Below, piece after piece: positions 29,199 to 38,327 of a DNA stretch of 64,000 nt. The number at the start of each line of letters is the position of its first letter. Position 1 is the stretch's first letter. This stretch comes from Alphaproteobacteria bacterium 65-37 (GTDB lineage Bacteria > Pseudomonadota > Alphaproteobacteria > Reyranellales > Reyranellaceae). The notes beneath the pieces were generated by a model. It did not search any database. It saw only the letters and a program-made list of their open reading frames with translations, and was not told the origin of the DNA. A program made the position numbers and the translations under genes. The DNA is taken from the NCBI GenBank assembly GCA_001897995.1, contig MKRV01000236.1, positions 1 through 64,000 of the forward strand. The letters run 5' to 3'.

Positions 29199-29750
29199 TC
29201 AGGCGCGGCGGCAGGCGGGCACGTGGCGAAGATAGTGATCGAAATCCGGCGTGCGGGCGTGCGGATCCTTTGCCTCTTCGTCGTAACGGCGCAGCCGCAC
29301 CGCCTCAGCATGATGTGGATTGGCGCGGAACGCCTCGACCTCGTCGACCGACATCAGGCCACCCTGCAGCTTCAGGCTGCGCACCGAGTCGGGGGCGAGC
29401 TTGCTGAAATAGTCCGACTCGACGGTGCAGAGATAGCGCTTGGCCGACACGTGCAGACGGACCGGCTCGCTGACCTCGGGGCCGAAGCGCTCGGCCAGCC
29501 ATTTCGCGCCGAGTTCCTCGTGCACATCGTCGACGCCGCGCGAGGCCGGATCCTCGCCAAGGCCGTGGATCATGTGGCCGACATCGTGCAGCAGCGCCGC
29601 CAGAACGGTCGCGGGGGGTGCCTGATCGGCCTCCGCCAGCGCTGCCGACTGCAGCGCATGCTGGAGCTGGTTGATCTCGCTCAGGCCGTAACGGCGCGTG
29701 GCGCGACCGACGAAGATATCCAGGAGTTCCTGACGCAGGGGATCACTCAT
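29199..29750 (-). CDS. HD-domain protein, PhnZ-like (candidate diiron oxygenase)
   Basis: Y21/E25/H31, H55-D56, H77, H100, D157 spacing resembles PhnZ. Confidence 0.7.
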   Translation of the reverse strand: MSDPLRQELLDIFVGRATRRYGLSEINQLQHALQSAALAEADQAPPATVLAALLHDVGHMIHGLGEDPASRGVDDVHEELGAKWLAERFGPEVSEPVRLHVSAKRYLCTVESDYFSKLAPDSVRSLKLQGGLMSVDEVEAFRANPHHAEAVRLRRYDEEAKDPHARTPDFDHYLRHVPACRRA

Positions 29751-30814
29751 GCACTCTTCTTATCACGAACCGGGTTGTAGCCGGGAATCAGGGAAAGTGC
29801 CTGTTTCAAAGGGTCGGCCTGCCACGCACGCGTAACAAAATCGCCATGCATGTCGAGCCCACCCGTGCTGACGAAGGCGGCGGTGCCCGCCGACAAGGTG
29901 CGCGGCATGCCCCGAGTCGTGGGAATTCGGCGCTTGGCGAGCAGGCCTTCCAGGTTCGCGTTCTCGTCCCGCGTCGAGTCGGTGTAGGCGCTGAGCAGGA
30001 AGGCCTGCCGGCGACGGGCCGCAAACCAGGCGGCGAACTTGTCCTCGTCGCCATAGAGGGCATCGAGCAGCACCACACCCTGCACGCGATGATTGGCGCC
30101 GCCGCGGTCCAGCGCATAGGCGGCCGGCAGGTAGCCGCCGCTATAGGCCACGATCGTCACCGGCGCGGTGTTGAACGCGCGGCCGGCCAGGCGATTGCCG
30201 TAGAGACGCATCAGCCGCTCGGCCGCCTCGTCGAGATAGGCCGCGAAGTGGCCGCCGCGCCAGAAATTGCCGGCGCTGGAATCGGCAGCGTCGACAGCGA
30301 GCTGCGGCGCCACCAGGGCGATGTTCTGGCCCGAGTCGGCGATCTGTCGCGGCACCCCCTGACGGGCGACGACATCGCGCTCCAGGGTCGCACCGTTGCC
30401 GTGCAGATAGAGCACGAGCAGGACCGGTCGCGCCGGATCGAAGCCCGGCGGCAGATAGATCAGCGAGCGCCGGTCGCTGTAGACCGTCTCCTCCCAGTAG
30501 ACGTCGCCGCGGCCGGTAGTATGGCCGCGCCGCTTGCCGTCACGCGCATCGAGGAACGGCTTGGTCGTCCCGGGGAGGAAGCCACGGTAGGGAAAGGCCG
30601 ACGTGTTGAAGGCAACGAAGTCGATCTTGCCCTCCTTGAGCGCCGGCGTCGGTGACGGCGGCGGCGCCTTTGGTGCAGGCTTGGGGGCTGCCTTCGGGGC
30701 CGGCGACTTGGCGGCCGGCTTGGCCGCCTGCTTCTTGACCGGCTTCTTTTTCTGGGCGTGCGCGGCGGTCGGCATCAGCAAGGCCCCCAACAGCAGCAGC
30801 GCCCGCCGCTTCAC
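29747..30814 (-). CDS. Secreted alpha/beta-hydrolase-like protein with Ala/Pro/Lys-rich linker
   Basis: GTG start; leader VKRRALLLLGALLMPTAAHAQ; VLLVLYLHGNGATLERD, AYSGGYLPAAY. Confidence 0.7.
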   Translation of the reverse strand: MKRRALLLLGALLMPTAAHAQKKKPVKKQAAKPAAKSPAPKAAPKPAPKAPPPSPTPALKEGKIDFVAFNTSAFPYRGFLPGTTKPFLDARDGKRRGHTTGRGDVYWEETVYSDRRSLIYLPPGFDPARPVLLVLYLHGNGATLERDVVARQGVPRQIADSGQNIALVAPQLAVDAADSSAGNFWRGGHFAAYLDEAAERLMRLYGNRLAGRAFNTAPVTIVAYSGGYLPAAYALDRGGANHRVQGVVLLDALYGDEDKFAAWFAARRRQAFLLSAYTDSTRDENANLEGLLAKRRIPTTRGMPRTLSAGTAAFVSTGGLDMHGDFVTRAWQADPLKQALSLIPGYNPVRDKKSA

Positions 30815-33501
30815 GCAGCGGCGGGCCGTCCCGCCCCCAGGGCCTGGGGGCGGAGCGGCATCAACACGGAGAAGAAGGCCGGCAGAGCGATCAGGTAGGC
30901 GAAGGCGCCGACCAGCACGACGGCCGGCAGTCCGAAGCTGGTCGCCACGATCGGCACCAGTGCGGCGCCGATCACCGAGAAGCAGCCATTGATGCCCCAG
31001 GCCCACAGGAACATATGGTCCTTGCCGAGGCGGCCGAGCGTCGTCATTGCCGTCGGCATGGGGAACCCCATCAGGAAAGCCGGCGGCAGGATGATCAGCA
31101 GGCAAAGCAGGATGCGCAGCGCATAGGGCAGCGTGCCGATCCAGTCGAGCGCGTAGTCGATCGTGAAGGCGTAGACCGCCAGGATCAGGAAGATTGCCAG
31201 GAACACCTTGGGCATGACGCTGCGTGCGTGATCGAGATAGCGCTCGGAGACGAAGCTGCCGATGCCGGAGAAGACCAGCATGCCGGTGATCAGGACCGAA
31301 GCGGACACCGTGGCGTTGGAAAGCGCCAGGATGAAGTGGGAGATCATGCCCACTTCGACGATGATGTAGCCCAGCCCCAGGCAGAGGAAGTAGATCATCG
31401 TGCCGAACTTGCCGGGATAGCGACTGAAGATGGTGCGCCAGCCGAAGATCACCGGAAACAGCACCAGGGTCAGCGCGAAGACCGTCGCGATGCCGAGCGT
31501 CGCCCAGAGCAGCAGGTAGCCCCATTCGTCCTGCACCAGCTCGAGCCGGTCGGTGAACTTCAGCAGGTCCGGCACTTTGATGTAGGCCGCGAAATAGGGC
31601 TGGTGGTTGGTCAGCACCCGGGTGTCGAAGACATACTCGTCCGCGACCTTCTGCCAGCCCCCATGGACCAGGTAATGCCAGGCCAGCCGGCCGAGCACCG
31701 TGGCGGGAATCTTGGGCGCCGGCGGCGTGCCGTCGGCCTGCGTTTCGCCGGAGCTCGGCGTTTCGCTGGCACCGGGAGCGCCCGGCGGCGGCTTGTCGTT
31801 GGGCTCGCTCTCCGAGGGCGCGGTCGGATCTGCCGGCTGGCCCACGTAGAAGAACTGGTTGCGATAGTCGGCGAGGATCTGCGGCAGCTCGGCCGTGTCG
31901 ACCTTGATGCCGGGATAGTAGACCGTGTCGAAGGACATCGCCTTGGAATGGGCGTTGAGCTTGGCGATCTCGTCGGGCGTGAAGCCGTCGCGCTTGTAGA
32001 GCACGGTCGTGGTCGAAAGATAGGCCGAGACGACGTAGAACTTGTTGGCGATGTCGTTATCGCCCCCCTGACCTCCCGCCACGTCGCGCGCCGCCGCCGC
32101 CATCGTGGCGTAGAGCTTGAGCACCGACTTGGGCGGTTCCTCCTTGTTCCACAAGGTGACCGACAGGATGCCATCGGGCTTCAGCGCCCGCATGTAGGCG
32201 CTCATCGCCTCGCGGGTGTAGGAGTATTTCTCGACGATCGAGAAGCCACCGGGGCTCGACAGGCCGGCCGAGTCGGCCAGCGACAGGTCGACCACGTCGT
32301 AACGGTTCTTGGTGTGCGCGACATAGAGCCGGCCGTCATAGTCGATGACGTTGATTTTCGGGTTGTTCAGGATGTCGCCGGTGAAGTCGCGCAGGCCCTT
32401 GTCCTCGCGGAACGCCGTCAGTACCGCCGGATTGCCCTCGGCCACCGTCACCTTCTGCGAGCCCGACTTCAGCGCCACTGCCGTCGAGATACCGCCACCG
32501 AACTGGACCACGAACGTCGTCGGGTCCTTCTTCAGCAGGTACGGGTAGTACATCGGCAGATACTTGAAGTAGGCCGTCTCGTCGGCCGGCAGGTCCTTGA
32601 TGATGCCGGAGGGGCCGTCCGAATCGATGTAGAGGCCGAGATAGGCGTTCGACGGCATCTTGGGCAGGTTGAAGGCGGCGTTGTCCGACAGGCCCGGCGC
32701 GAAATGCAGGTAGGAGCTCGAATAGACCTCGAGGTAGCCGAATGGCGAGGTGCGTTCGTAAGTGCGCTTGTTGTCGGGGAACTTGCGGACGTAGGAGACG
32801 CCCTTGTAGTCCGACACGGCGAGCTTGGGGATGCCCAGCACCTGCGGCGCGACGTAATGCACGACGGCCGACAGGATCGCGACGGCCACAATGGCGGCGA
32901 TGCCGCGGCGGTCGCCCATCGCCACGAACCACAGCACGCCACCGGCCAGCCAGAGCAGCAGCGGCGCCATGATCAGGTCGTCGGGCCGCCAGTAATACAT
33001 GGCGAGCAGGGCCGAGAGGCCGCACAGGCCCGAGCCGACGAGGTCGGCGAAATAGACGCGATTGAAGGTCTTCTGCGCCTTCAGGAAGACCACGCCGAGA
33101 TAAAGCGCACCGGCCAGGAAGGGCAGGAAGTAGAGCACGAAGTTGGCGAACAGCCGCCACTTCTGCATCGGATCGGAAATCAGGAAGATGGCGTTGAACG
33201 GCACCTGCTGGGCGGCGAGGTTGCACACCACCATCAGCGGGCCGAACAGCAGCAGCGCGCCCTTGATTGCGCCTATCCAGTGGCGCTCGAACCAGCCCTT
33301 GCCGACGCACATCACTGCGCTGGTGAGCCCGAAGCCGAACATGGCGAGGCTCACCACCAGCGAGCCGAAGTGCGCCCAGCTCCCCACCGAGAAGACGCGC
33401 ATGATGCCGATCTGCAGCGCGATGATGCTGCCGGCGACCAGGCCTACGGACAGATAGAAGGCAAAGGGGGGGCGATGGTCGAGATCGACCGCGACGGTCA
33501 A
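30811..33501 (-). CDS. Polytopic membrane protein with spermidine-synthase-like domain
   Basis: N- and C-terminal TM bundles flanking a central domain (FGGGISTAVALKSGSQKVTVAEGNPAVL...YDVVDLSLADS). Confidence 0.75.
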   Translation of the reverse strand: MTVAVDLDHRPPFAFYLSVGLVAGSIIALQIGIMRVFSVGSWAHFGSLVVSLAMFGFGLTSAVMCVGKGWFERHWIGAIKGALLLFGPLMVVCNLAAQQVPFNAIFLISDPMQKWRLFANFVLYFLPFLAGALYLGVVFLKAQKTFNRVYFADLVGSGLCGLSALLAMYYWRPDDLIMAPLLLWLAGGVLWFVAMGDRRGIAAIVAVAILSAVVHYVAPQVLGIPKLAVSDYKGVSYVRKFPDNKRTYERTSPFGYLEVYSSSYLHFAPGLSDNAAFNLPKMPSNAYLGLYIDSDGPSGIIKDLPADETAYFKYLPMYYPYLLKKDPTTFVVQFGGGISTAVALKSGSQKVTVAEGNPAVLTAFREDKGLRDFTGDILNNPKINVIDYDGRLYVAHTKNRYDVVDLSLADSAGLSSPGGFSIVEKYSYTREAMSAYMRALKPDGILSVTLWNKEEPPKSVLKLYATMAAAARDVAGGQGGDNDIANKFYVVSAYLSTTTVLYKRDGFTPDEIAKLNAHSKAMSFDTVYYPGIKVDTAELPQILADYRNQFFYVGQPADPTAPSESEPNDKPPPGAPGASETPSSGETQADGTPPAPKIPATVLGRLAWHYLVHGGWQKVADEYVFDTRVLTNHQPYFAAYIKVPDLLKFTDRLELVQDEWGYLLLWATLGIATVFALTLVLFPVIFGWRTIFSRYPGKFGTMIYFLCLGLGYIIVEVGMISHFILALSNATVSASVLITGMLVFSGIGSFVSERYLDHARSVMPKVFLAIFLILAVYAFTIDYALDWIGTLPYALRILLCLLIILPPAFLMGFPMPTAMTTLGRLGKDHMFLWAWGINGCFSVIGAALVPIVATSFGLPAVVLVGAFAYLIALPAFFSVLMPLRPQALGAGRPAAA

Positions 33502-33608
33502 GGGGGCTCTCCGTTGTTGTTGGATCGCTTTCTGCGATCTTTAGAGGGAGTCTCAGGTGGCCCGACGTCGGTGTCGTCCCGTCCGTTTCGCGTCACCTCA
33601 AGCAGTTC

Positions 33609-33682
33609 GTGTCATCCCGAGCATAGCGAGGGATCTTTGCTGATCCACAAAGGTCCCTCGGCCTTCGGCCTCGGGATGACAC
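33609..33682. repeat. Intergenic long hairpin (GTGTCATCCCGAG...CTCGGGATGACAC)
   Basis: 13-bp perfect outer arms (33609-33621, 33670-33682); inner near-complementary CGAGGGATCTTT/AAAGGTCCCTCG. Confidence 0.75.
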
Positions 33683-33710
33683 AGTTACTTTAGTTCAGGA
33701 CGACATGCCG

Positions 33711-34580
33711 TCAGCGATTGTGCGTGCCGACGATCTTGTCGCCTTCGAGCTTGGTGAAGGGCACGAAGGGAACGATCTTGCCGCCGTAGATGTCCTCGCG
33801 GCTGGTCATGATGGCGCCGTCGGCACCCTGGGTCTTGGTCACCTTGAGCACGCGCTGCGCGCCCGGCGGGCCGACCGGGATAACCATGATGCCGCCCGAC
33901 TTGAGCTGCTGCAGCAGCGGCGGCGGCACGTGGTCGATGCCGGTGGTCACGATGATCTTGTCGAACGGGGCGGCCTCTTCCCAGCCATAGTAGCCGTCCG
34001 CGTGCTTGGTCTTGATGTGCTGGAACTCGGTGTAGCCCTTCTCGATCAGCTTGTCGTAGAGCCCGCGTGTGCGCTGGGCGAGCGGCGCGATGATCTCGAT
34101 CGTGTAGGCGTTCTCGGTGAGGTTGGCGATGTAAGCCGACTGCACGCCCGACCCGGTGCCGATCTCGAGCACCTTCTCGCCGCGCTTCACGTCGATGACG
34201 TTGGTCATGCGGCCCTGAATGTGCGGGCCGGACATGGTGACGCCATAGCCAATGTCGAGGAAGTTGTGCTCGTACGCCCGCTTATGGATCGCCGGGTTGA
34301 TCGCGGCGAACTCCTCGCGCGGCGTCAGCAGGAAGGCACGGCTCGTCTTGGCGTCCCAGATGTCCTTGTTGCGCAGGAGCGCCTGGAAGCGGTCCCAGCG
34401 CTGGCCGAGGAACACCGGATCCTCACCGCGCGCCTTGCCCCAGGCGATGAAGTTGTCGCGGGTGTCGGTCGGGGGATTGAGGTCCCAGCTGTAGGGCTTG
34501 ATCGTGGCGGCGATGGCCGGGGCGGCCAGCGCACCGGCGGCGAGCGCCACCGAACCGGAGACGAATGTGCGCCTCTTCAA
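33711..34580 (-). CDS. Protein-L-isoaspartate O-methyltransferase-like protein with Tat-type leader
   Basis: TTG start preceded by AAGGAGG; KRRTFVSGSVALAAGALAAPAIAA; VLEIGTGSGVQSAYIA, FDKIIVTTGIDHVPPPLLQQLKSGGIMVIPVG. Confidence 0.85.
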   Translation of the reverse strand: MKRRTFVSGSVALAAGALAAPAIAATIKPYSWDLNPPTDTRDNFIAWGKARGEDPVFLGQRWDRFQALLRNKDIWDAKTSRAFLLTPREEFAAINPAIHKRAYEHNFLDIGYGVTMSGPHIQGRMTNVIDVKRGEKVLEIGTGSGVQSAYIANLTENAYTIEIIAPLAQRTRGLYDKLIEKGYTEFQHIKTKHADGYYGWEEAAPFDKIIVTTGIDHVPPPLLQQLKSGGIMVIPVGPPGAQRVLKVTKTQGADGAIMTSREDIYGGKIVPFVPFTKLEGDKIVGTHNR

Positions 34581-34874
34581 GATAATCCTCCTTGGCACGG
34601 ACCCCGGGGGGTGAGGGGGACGAACCGCCGGAAAAGCCCGGCGAATCGGGGGCAGCCGCACGCCGAACTAGATACGGGAATTGTGGCGGATTTGCCAGCG
34701 CGGCCGGGACCGCAGGCGGCCAACCCCCTGAAATCAAAAGGAAGAAATCGTGAGGTCATAAATCGCCGATGCGGCGCGCGGCATCGCGCACCAGACGTGC
34801 AAAAGCGGCCAGCAGGTGGGCCTCGCAGAGTGGGTGAAAGGACGCAGGCGGGACACGGCCAAGCCCTGGGCCGT

Positions 34875-35858
34875 TCATCCAACCTTTCCGGCGCCGGCGC
34901 CTCTGGTATCGGCAAGAGCCGTCAATCCCCGGGCGCCGAAACGTCCGACCTCGCTGCGCACCAACCGCCGCAGCCAGATGTGCCCGGGATCCTGCCGACG
35001 CCCGGCATGCCAGCTCAAGGTCACCGGGAAGGCCGCGATGGCCTCGGGCAGCGGCAGCATCCGCAGCAGCCCGGTTTCCATCAGCGCCCCGGCGATCGAC
35101 AGCGGGACTGCGCCGACCAGCGGCGTGGCCCCGACAACCAGCGGAATCTCCAGCAGTTCGCTGACATGGAAAGCGACGCTCCATTTCCGCCGCGTGACCA
35201 GCTCGCGGACCTGGCGGAGCGCCGCCGGTTCGACCCACGATGCGGTGCGGCCATAGTGGATCACGAACCGCTCCGCCTCGAGGTCCCTGAGGCTGGCCTT
35301 TGCTCCCAGGCGCGGATGACGGGCGCTGTAGAGCAGGGTGAGGCGGTCGTCGAAGACGTGCTGATGCACGAAGCGGCCCTCGGCGATCCTCAGCCAGTCG
35401 ATAGCCATGTCGACGCGCCCCTCCTCCATTTCGCGCAATACGCCGGCCGGCATGGTCCGTGTGTCGAAGCTCAGCCTGACCCCCGGCGCCTCGTGCGCCA
35501 CGCGCTTCTCGATCTGAAGGCCGATGATGGGGCCGGCGATGTGCGGGATGGCGATCCGGAATTCGCGGCGGGAGCGCAGTGGATCGAACTGCGCCTTGCC
35601 GGCGATGGCGCCGCGGATGTTGTCCAGCGAATCGCGAAACGACGGATAGAGCGTCGTTGCCGTCGCGGTCGGTTTCAGCACGTTGCCGTTGCGGACGAAA
35701 AGCTCGTCGGCCAGTGCGCCACGCATACGGCTGATGGCATGGCTGACGGCCGACTGCGTCAAGCCGAGGCGGTCGGCAGCGGCGGTGATGCTGCCGGTCT
35801 CGAAGACCGCCTCGAAGACGGTCAGCAGGTTGAGGTCGAGAGGACGACTGCGGGCCAT
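34875..35858 (-). CDS. LysR-family transcriptional regulator
   Basis: LDLNLLTVFEAVFETGSITAAADRLGLTQSAVSHAISRMR HTH. Confidence 0.9.
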   Translation of the reverse strand: MARSRPLDLNLLTVFEAVFETGSITAAADRLGLTQSAVSHAISRMRGALADELFVRNGNVLKPTATATTLYPSFRDSLDNIRGAIAGKAQFDPLRSRREFRIAIPHIAGPIIGLQIEKRVAHEAPGVRLSFDTRTMPAGVLREMEEGRVDMAIDWLRIAEGRFVHQHVFDDRLTLLYSARHPRLGAKASLRDLEAERFVIHYGRTASWVEPAALRQVRELVTRRKWSVAFHVSELLEIPLVVGATPLVGAVPLSIAGALMETGLLRMLPLPEAIAAFPVTLSWHAGRRQDPGHIWLRRLVRSEVGRFGARGLTALADTRGAGAGKVG

Positions 35859-36013
35859 CTTCGTCTCCTGTCGGCCGGCGCATGCACGGCATTCATGCCC
35901 GGAGTGTAGCCTATTCGCTGGCGGCGACAGCCGATCGCCGCCATCTGGCAGCCTTCGCCTTTCTCTCCCTTCCCTGCATCGACCCGATTTCCCGAGCTGC
36001 CCCCCGCTTCGCC

Positions 36014-36409
36014 ATGGCCCTCCATTGGACAATCGACACGAGAAGTAGGCTGATCGTTGCCACCGCCGAGGGGGAGATCAGAGCCGGGGAGGTACGCGAC
36101 TATCTGGCGATGGTCGCCGGCGCCCGTGTCCAGGACTACCGTCAGTTGTTCGATTTTTCGCGGGCCTCGGCCAATTTCTCCCCCAGCGAGACGCTGGAAC
36201 TGGGCGTGCTCATTCAGGTGCACCAGAAGCAGCCGTCCTCGAGTGCGCTCGCCGTCGTGATGCCGGACCGACCGGCGGAAGCGGTCGCGCGGCTGCTCGG
36301 CATCATGGCGACGGTGCAACGCCCGATGCGCCTGTTCGGCAAGCCCGAGGCGGCCCTGAAGTGGCTGGGCGAACCCGTTGCCCGGCGCCTCGACAAGGAC
36401 CTTGCCTGA
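36014..36409 (+). CDS. Hypothetical STAS/SpoIIAA-like protein
   Basis: MALHWTIDTRSRLIVATAEGEIRAGEVRDYLAMV; about 131 aa, no signal peptide. Confidence 0.55.
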   Translation: MALHWTIDTRSRLIVATAEGEIRAGEVRDYLAMVAGARVQDYRQLFDFSRASANFSPSETLELGVLIQVHQKQPSSSALAVVMPDRPAEAVARLLGIMATVQRPMRLFGKPEAALKWLGEPVARRLDKDLA

Positions 36410-36431
36410 AGAGACAGGCTGTCTACCGCGA

Positions 36432-37679
36432 TCAGGTGTACTTGCGGACGTCGTCGATCACCTTGCCGTCGTTCGGCAGGCTGCCCGGCTTGGCGAACTC
36501 GACCTTGCCGCCGACCTTGCAGACAGCGCGGATGGTGCCTTCCATGGCCTTCTCGAGGTCGGTCGAGGCCTGCGGCGCCTCGACCTTCAGGGTCATGATG
36601 TCGGCCTGATCGACCCAGTCGATCACCAGCCGCAGGCGGCCGAGGCCGGGATGCTTCCGGGCGATCTCGGCGATCTGTTCGGGATCGACGAACATGCCGC
36701 GCACCTTGGTGCGCTGGTCGGCCCGCCCCATCCAGCCCTTGATGCGCGTGTTGGTGCGGCCGCAGGGGCTGGCGCCCGCCAGCACCGCCGACATGTCGCC
36801 GGTGCCGAACCGGATCAGCGGATAGGCCCGATTGAACGAGGTCACCACGACTTCGCCGACATCGCCGTCGGGGACCGGATCGCCGGTGCCGGGACGCACG
36901 ATCTCGACGATCACACCCTCATCGACGACCATGCCCTCGACCGTGCCGTCCGGTCCCGCCGATTCGTAGGCAATCGTCCCGAGATCGGCCGTGCCGTAGC
37001 TCTGCAGGCACGTCATGCCCGCGGTCCGGAACATCTGGCGCAGGCTGGGGGGCAGCGCTTCGGCGCCGACGAAGGCATGCTTCAGCGAGGAGATGTCCTT
37101 GCCCAGTTCGGCCGCCTTCTCGATCAGGATCTTGAGAAAGGACGGCGTGCCGACATAGCCGGAGGGCCGGATGGCCGCGATGGCGTCGAGCTGCAGCTCG
37201 GTATTGCCCACCCCGCCCGGCACGACGGCGCAGCCCAGCGCCCGCGCTGCCGACTCCATCATCATGCCGGCCGGCGTCAGGTGATAGGCGAAGGTGTTGT
37301 AGACCACGTCGCCGGGGCGGAAGCCGCAGGCGTACATGGCACGCGCGCCGCGGAAGTAATCGGGCTCGTCGGTGTCGATCTCAAAGATCGGGCCGGGCGA
37401 CATGAAGACGTGGCGCACCTTGCTCATCGGCACGGTGATCAGCCCGCCCATCGGCGGGTTCTTCTTCTGCACCTCACCCAGCATTGACTTACGCAGCACC
37501 GGCAGCCGGGCGAGCGCCGCCCGCGAAGTCACCGAGGTCGGATCGACGTCCTTCAGCCATTCTGCAAAGAACGGTGCATTGGCCTTGGCATGGGCGATCT
37601 GCTGCGGCAGGGCCTGCATCAACGCCTTCTCGCGCGCCTCGGGCGTCCTGGTCTCCAAGGTGTCGAAGTGCGGCGCCAT
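36432..37679 (-). CDS. Phenylacetate-CoA ligase-like (PaaK family) protein
   Basis: QSYGTADLGTIAYES, YPLIRFGTGDMSAVL, GRADQRTKVRGMFVDPEQI. Confidence 0.85.
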   Translation of the reverse strand: MAPHFDTLETRTPEAREKALMQALPQQIAHAKANAPFFAEWLKDVDPTSVTSRAALARLPVLRKSMLGEVQKKNPPMGGLITVPMSKVRHVFMSPGPIFEIDTDEPDYFRGARAMYACGFRPGDVVYNTFAYHLTPAGMMMESAARALGCAVVPGGVGNTELQLDAIAAIRPSGYVGTPSFLKILIEKAAELGKDISSLKHAFVGAEALPPSLRQMFRTAGMTCLQSYGTADLGTIAYESAGPDGTVEGMVVDEGVIVEIVRPGTGDPVPDGDVGEVVVTSFNRAYPLIRFGTGDMSAVLAGASPCGRTNTRIKGWMGRADQRTKVRGMFVDPEQIAEIARKHPGLGRLRLVIDWVDQADIMTLKVEAPQASTDLEKAMEGTIRAVCKVGGKVEFAKPGSLPNDGKVIDDVRKYT

Positions 37680-37745
37680 GCGTTTCTCTCCCGTCAGATC
37701 GCAGTTTGCGCGACGGTAGAACCCCGCTTCCGGCCTTGCAACGGC

Positions 37746-37789
37746 GTGGGCGGGCCATAATATCAGAGCTCGAATATTATGGAGCCCAC
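37746..37789. promoter_or_regulatory. Nested dyad in divergent PaaK/AhpD promoter region
   Basis: GTGGGC-N3-CCATAATAT-N10-ATATTATGG-A-GCCCAC. Confidence 0.6.
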
Positions 37790-37790
37790 C

Positions 37791-38273
37791 GTGTCGTCAG
37801 TCCGCATCGCCTACGAGACCTTTCAGAAGACCGCGCCCGCCGCCCAGGCCGCCCTGCTGGCCATGGGCAAGGCCGCCGACGAGGCCGGTCTCGACAAGAC
37901 GATCATCGAACTGGTGAAGCTCAGGGTCTCGCAGATCAACAACTGCGCCTTCTGCCTGCAGATCCATCTCAACGTCTCGCGGCGGCTCGGCCTGCCGCAG
38001 GAAAAGCTCGACCTGGTCGCGACCTGGCGCGAGGCCGGCATCTTCACGGAGAAGGAATGCGCCGCCCTTGCCTGGGCTGAGGCGCTGACGCGGCTCGCCG
38101 ACCGCAGCGTGCCCGACGAGGCCTACGAGGCGGTGCGCCGGCACTTCGACGAGAACCAGCTGATCTTCCTCAGCACGTCGATCGCCACCATCAATGCCTG
38201 GAACCGGCTGGGCGCCGCTTTCGGCTTCGCGCCGCCGATCCCGAAGGCGGCCGCCGCCGGCAAGGCGGCCTGA
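37791..38273 (+). CDS. Carboxymuconolactone decarboxylase/AhpD-family protein
   Basis: KLRVSQINNCAFCLQIHLNVSRRLG (CxxC...H motif). GTG start at 37791 has GGAG spaced upstream; ATG at 37779 is the alternative. Confidence 0.88.
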   Translation: MSSVRIAYETFQKTAPAAQAALLAMGKAADEAGLDKTIIELVKLRVSQINNCAFCLQIHLNVSRRLGLPQEKLDLVATWREAGIFTEKECAALAWAEALTRLADRSVPDEAYEAVRRHFDENQLIFLSTSIATINAWNRLGAAFGFAPPIPKAAAAGKAA

Positions 38274-38276
38274 TCC

Positions 38277-38291
38277 TTACCCGCCGGGTAA
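38277..38291. promoter_or_regulatory. Palindromic operator candidate TTACCCGCCGGGTAA
   Basis: Perfect 6-bp arms around GCC, between AhpD stop and the next start. Confidence 0.45.
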
Positions 38292-38327
38292 TTGCCCGCA
38301 ACGACGCGACGCGGCGATGGTGGTGGC

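Noticed and set aside
31015-33693. 892-aa plus-strand ORF
   Set aside because: Antisense to the membrane spermidine-synthase-like gene; His/Asp/Arg-rich composition typical of high-GC antisense frames, no family motifs.
34756-34874. Possible coding tail (CEAHLLAAFARLVRDAARRIGDL) after the LysR gene
   Set aside because: It belongs to an alternate frame overlapping LysR; the LysR frame is complete, so I cannot support a separate gene or frameshift.
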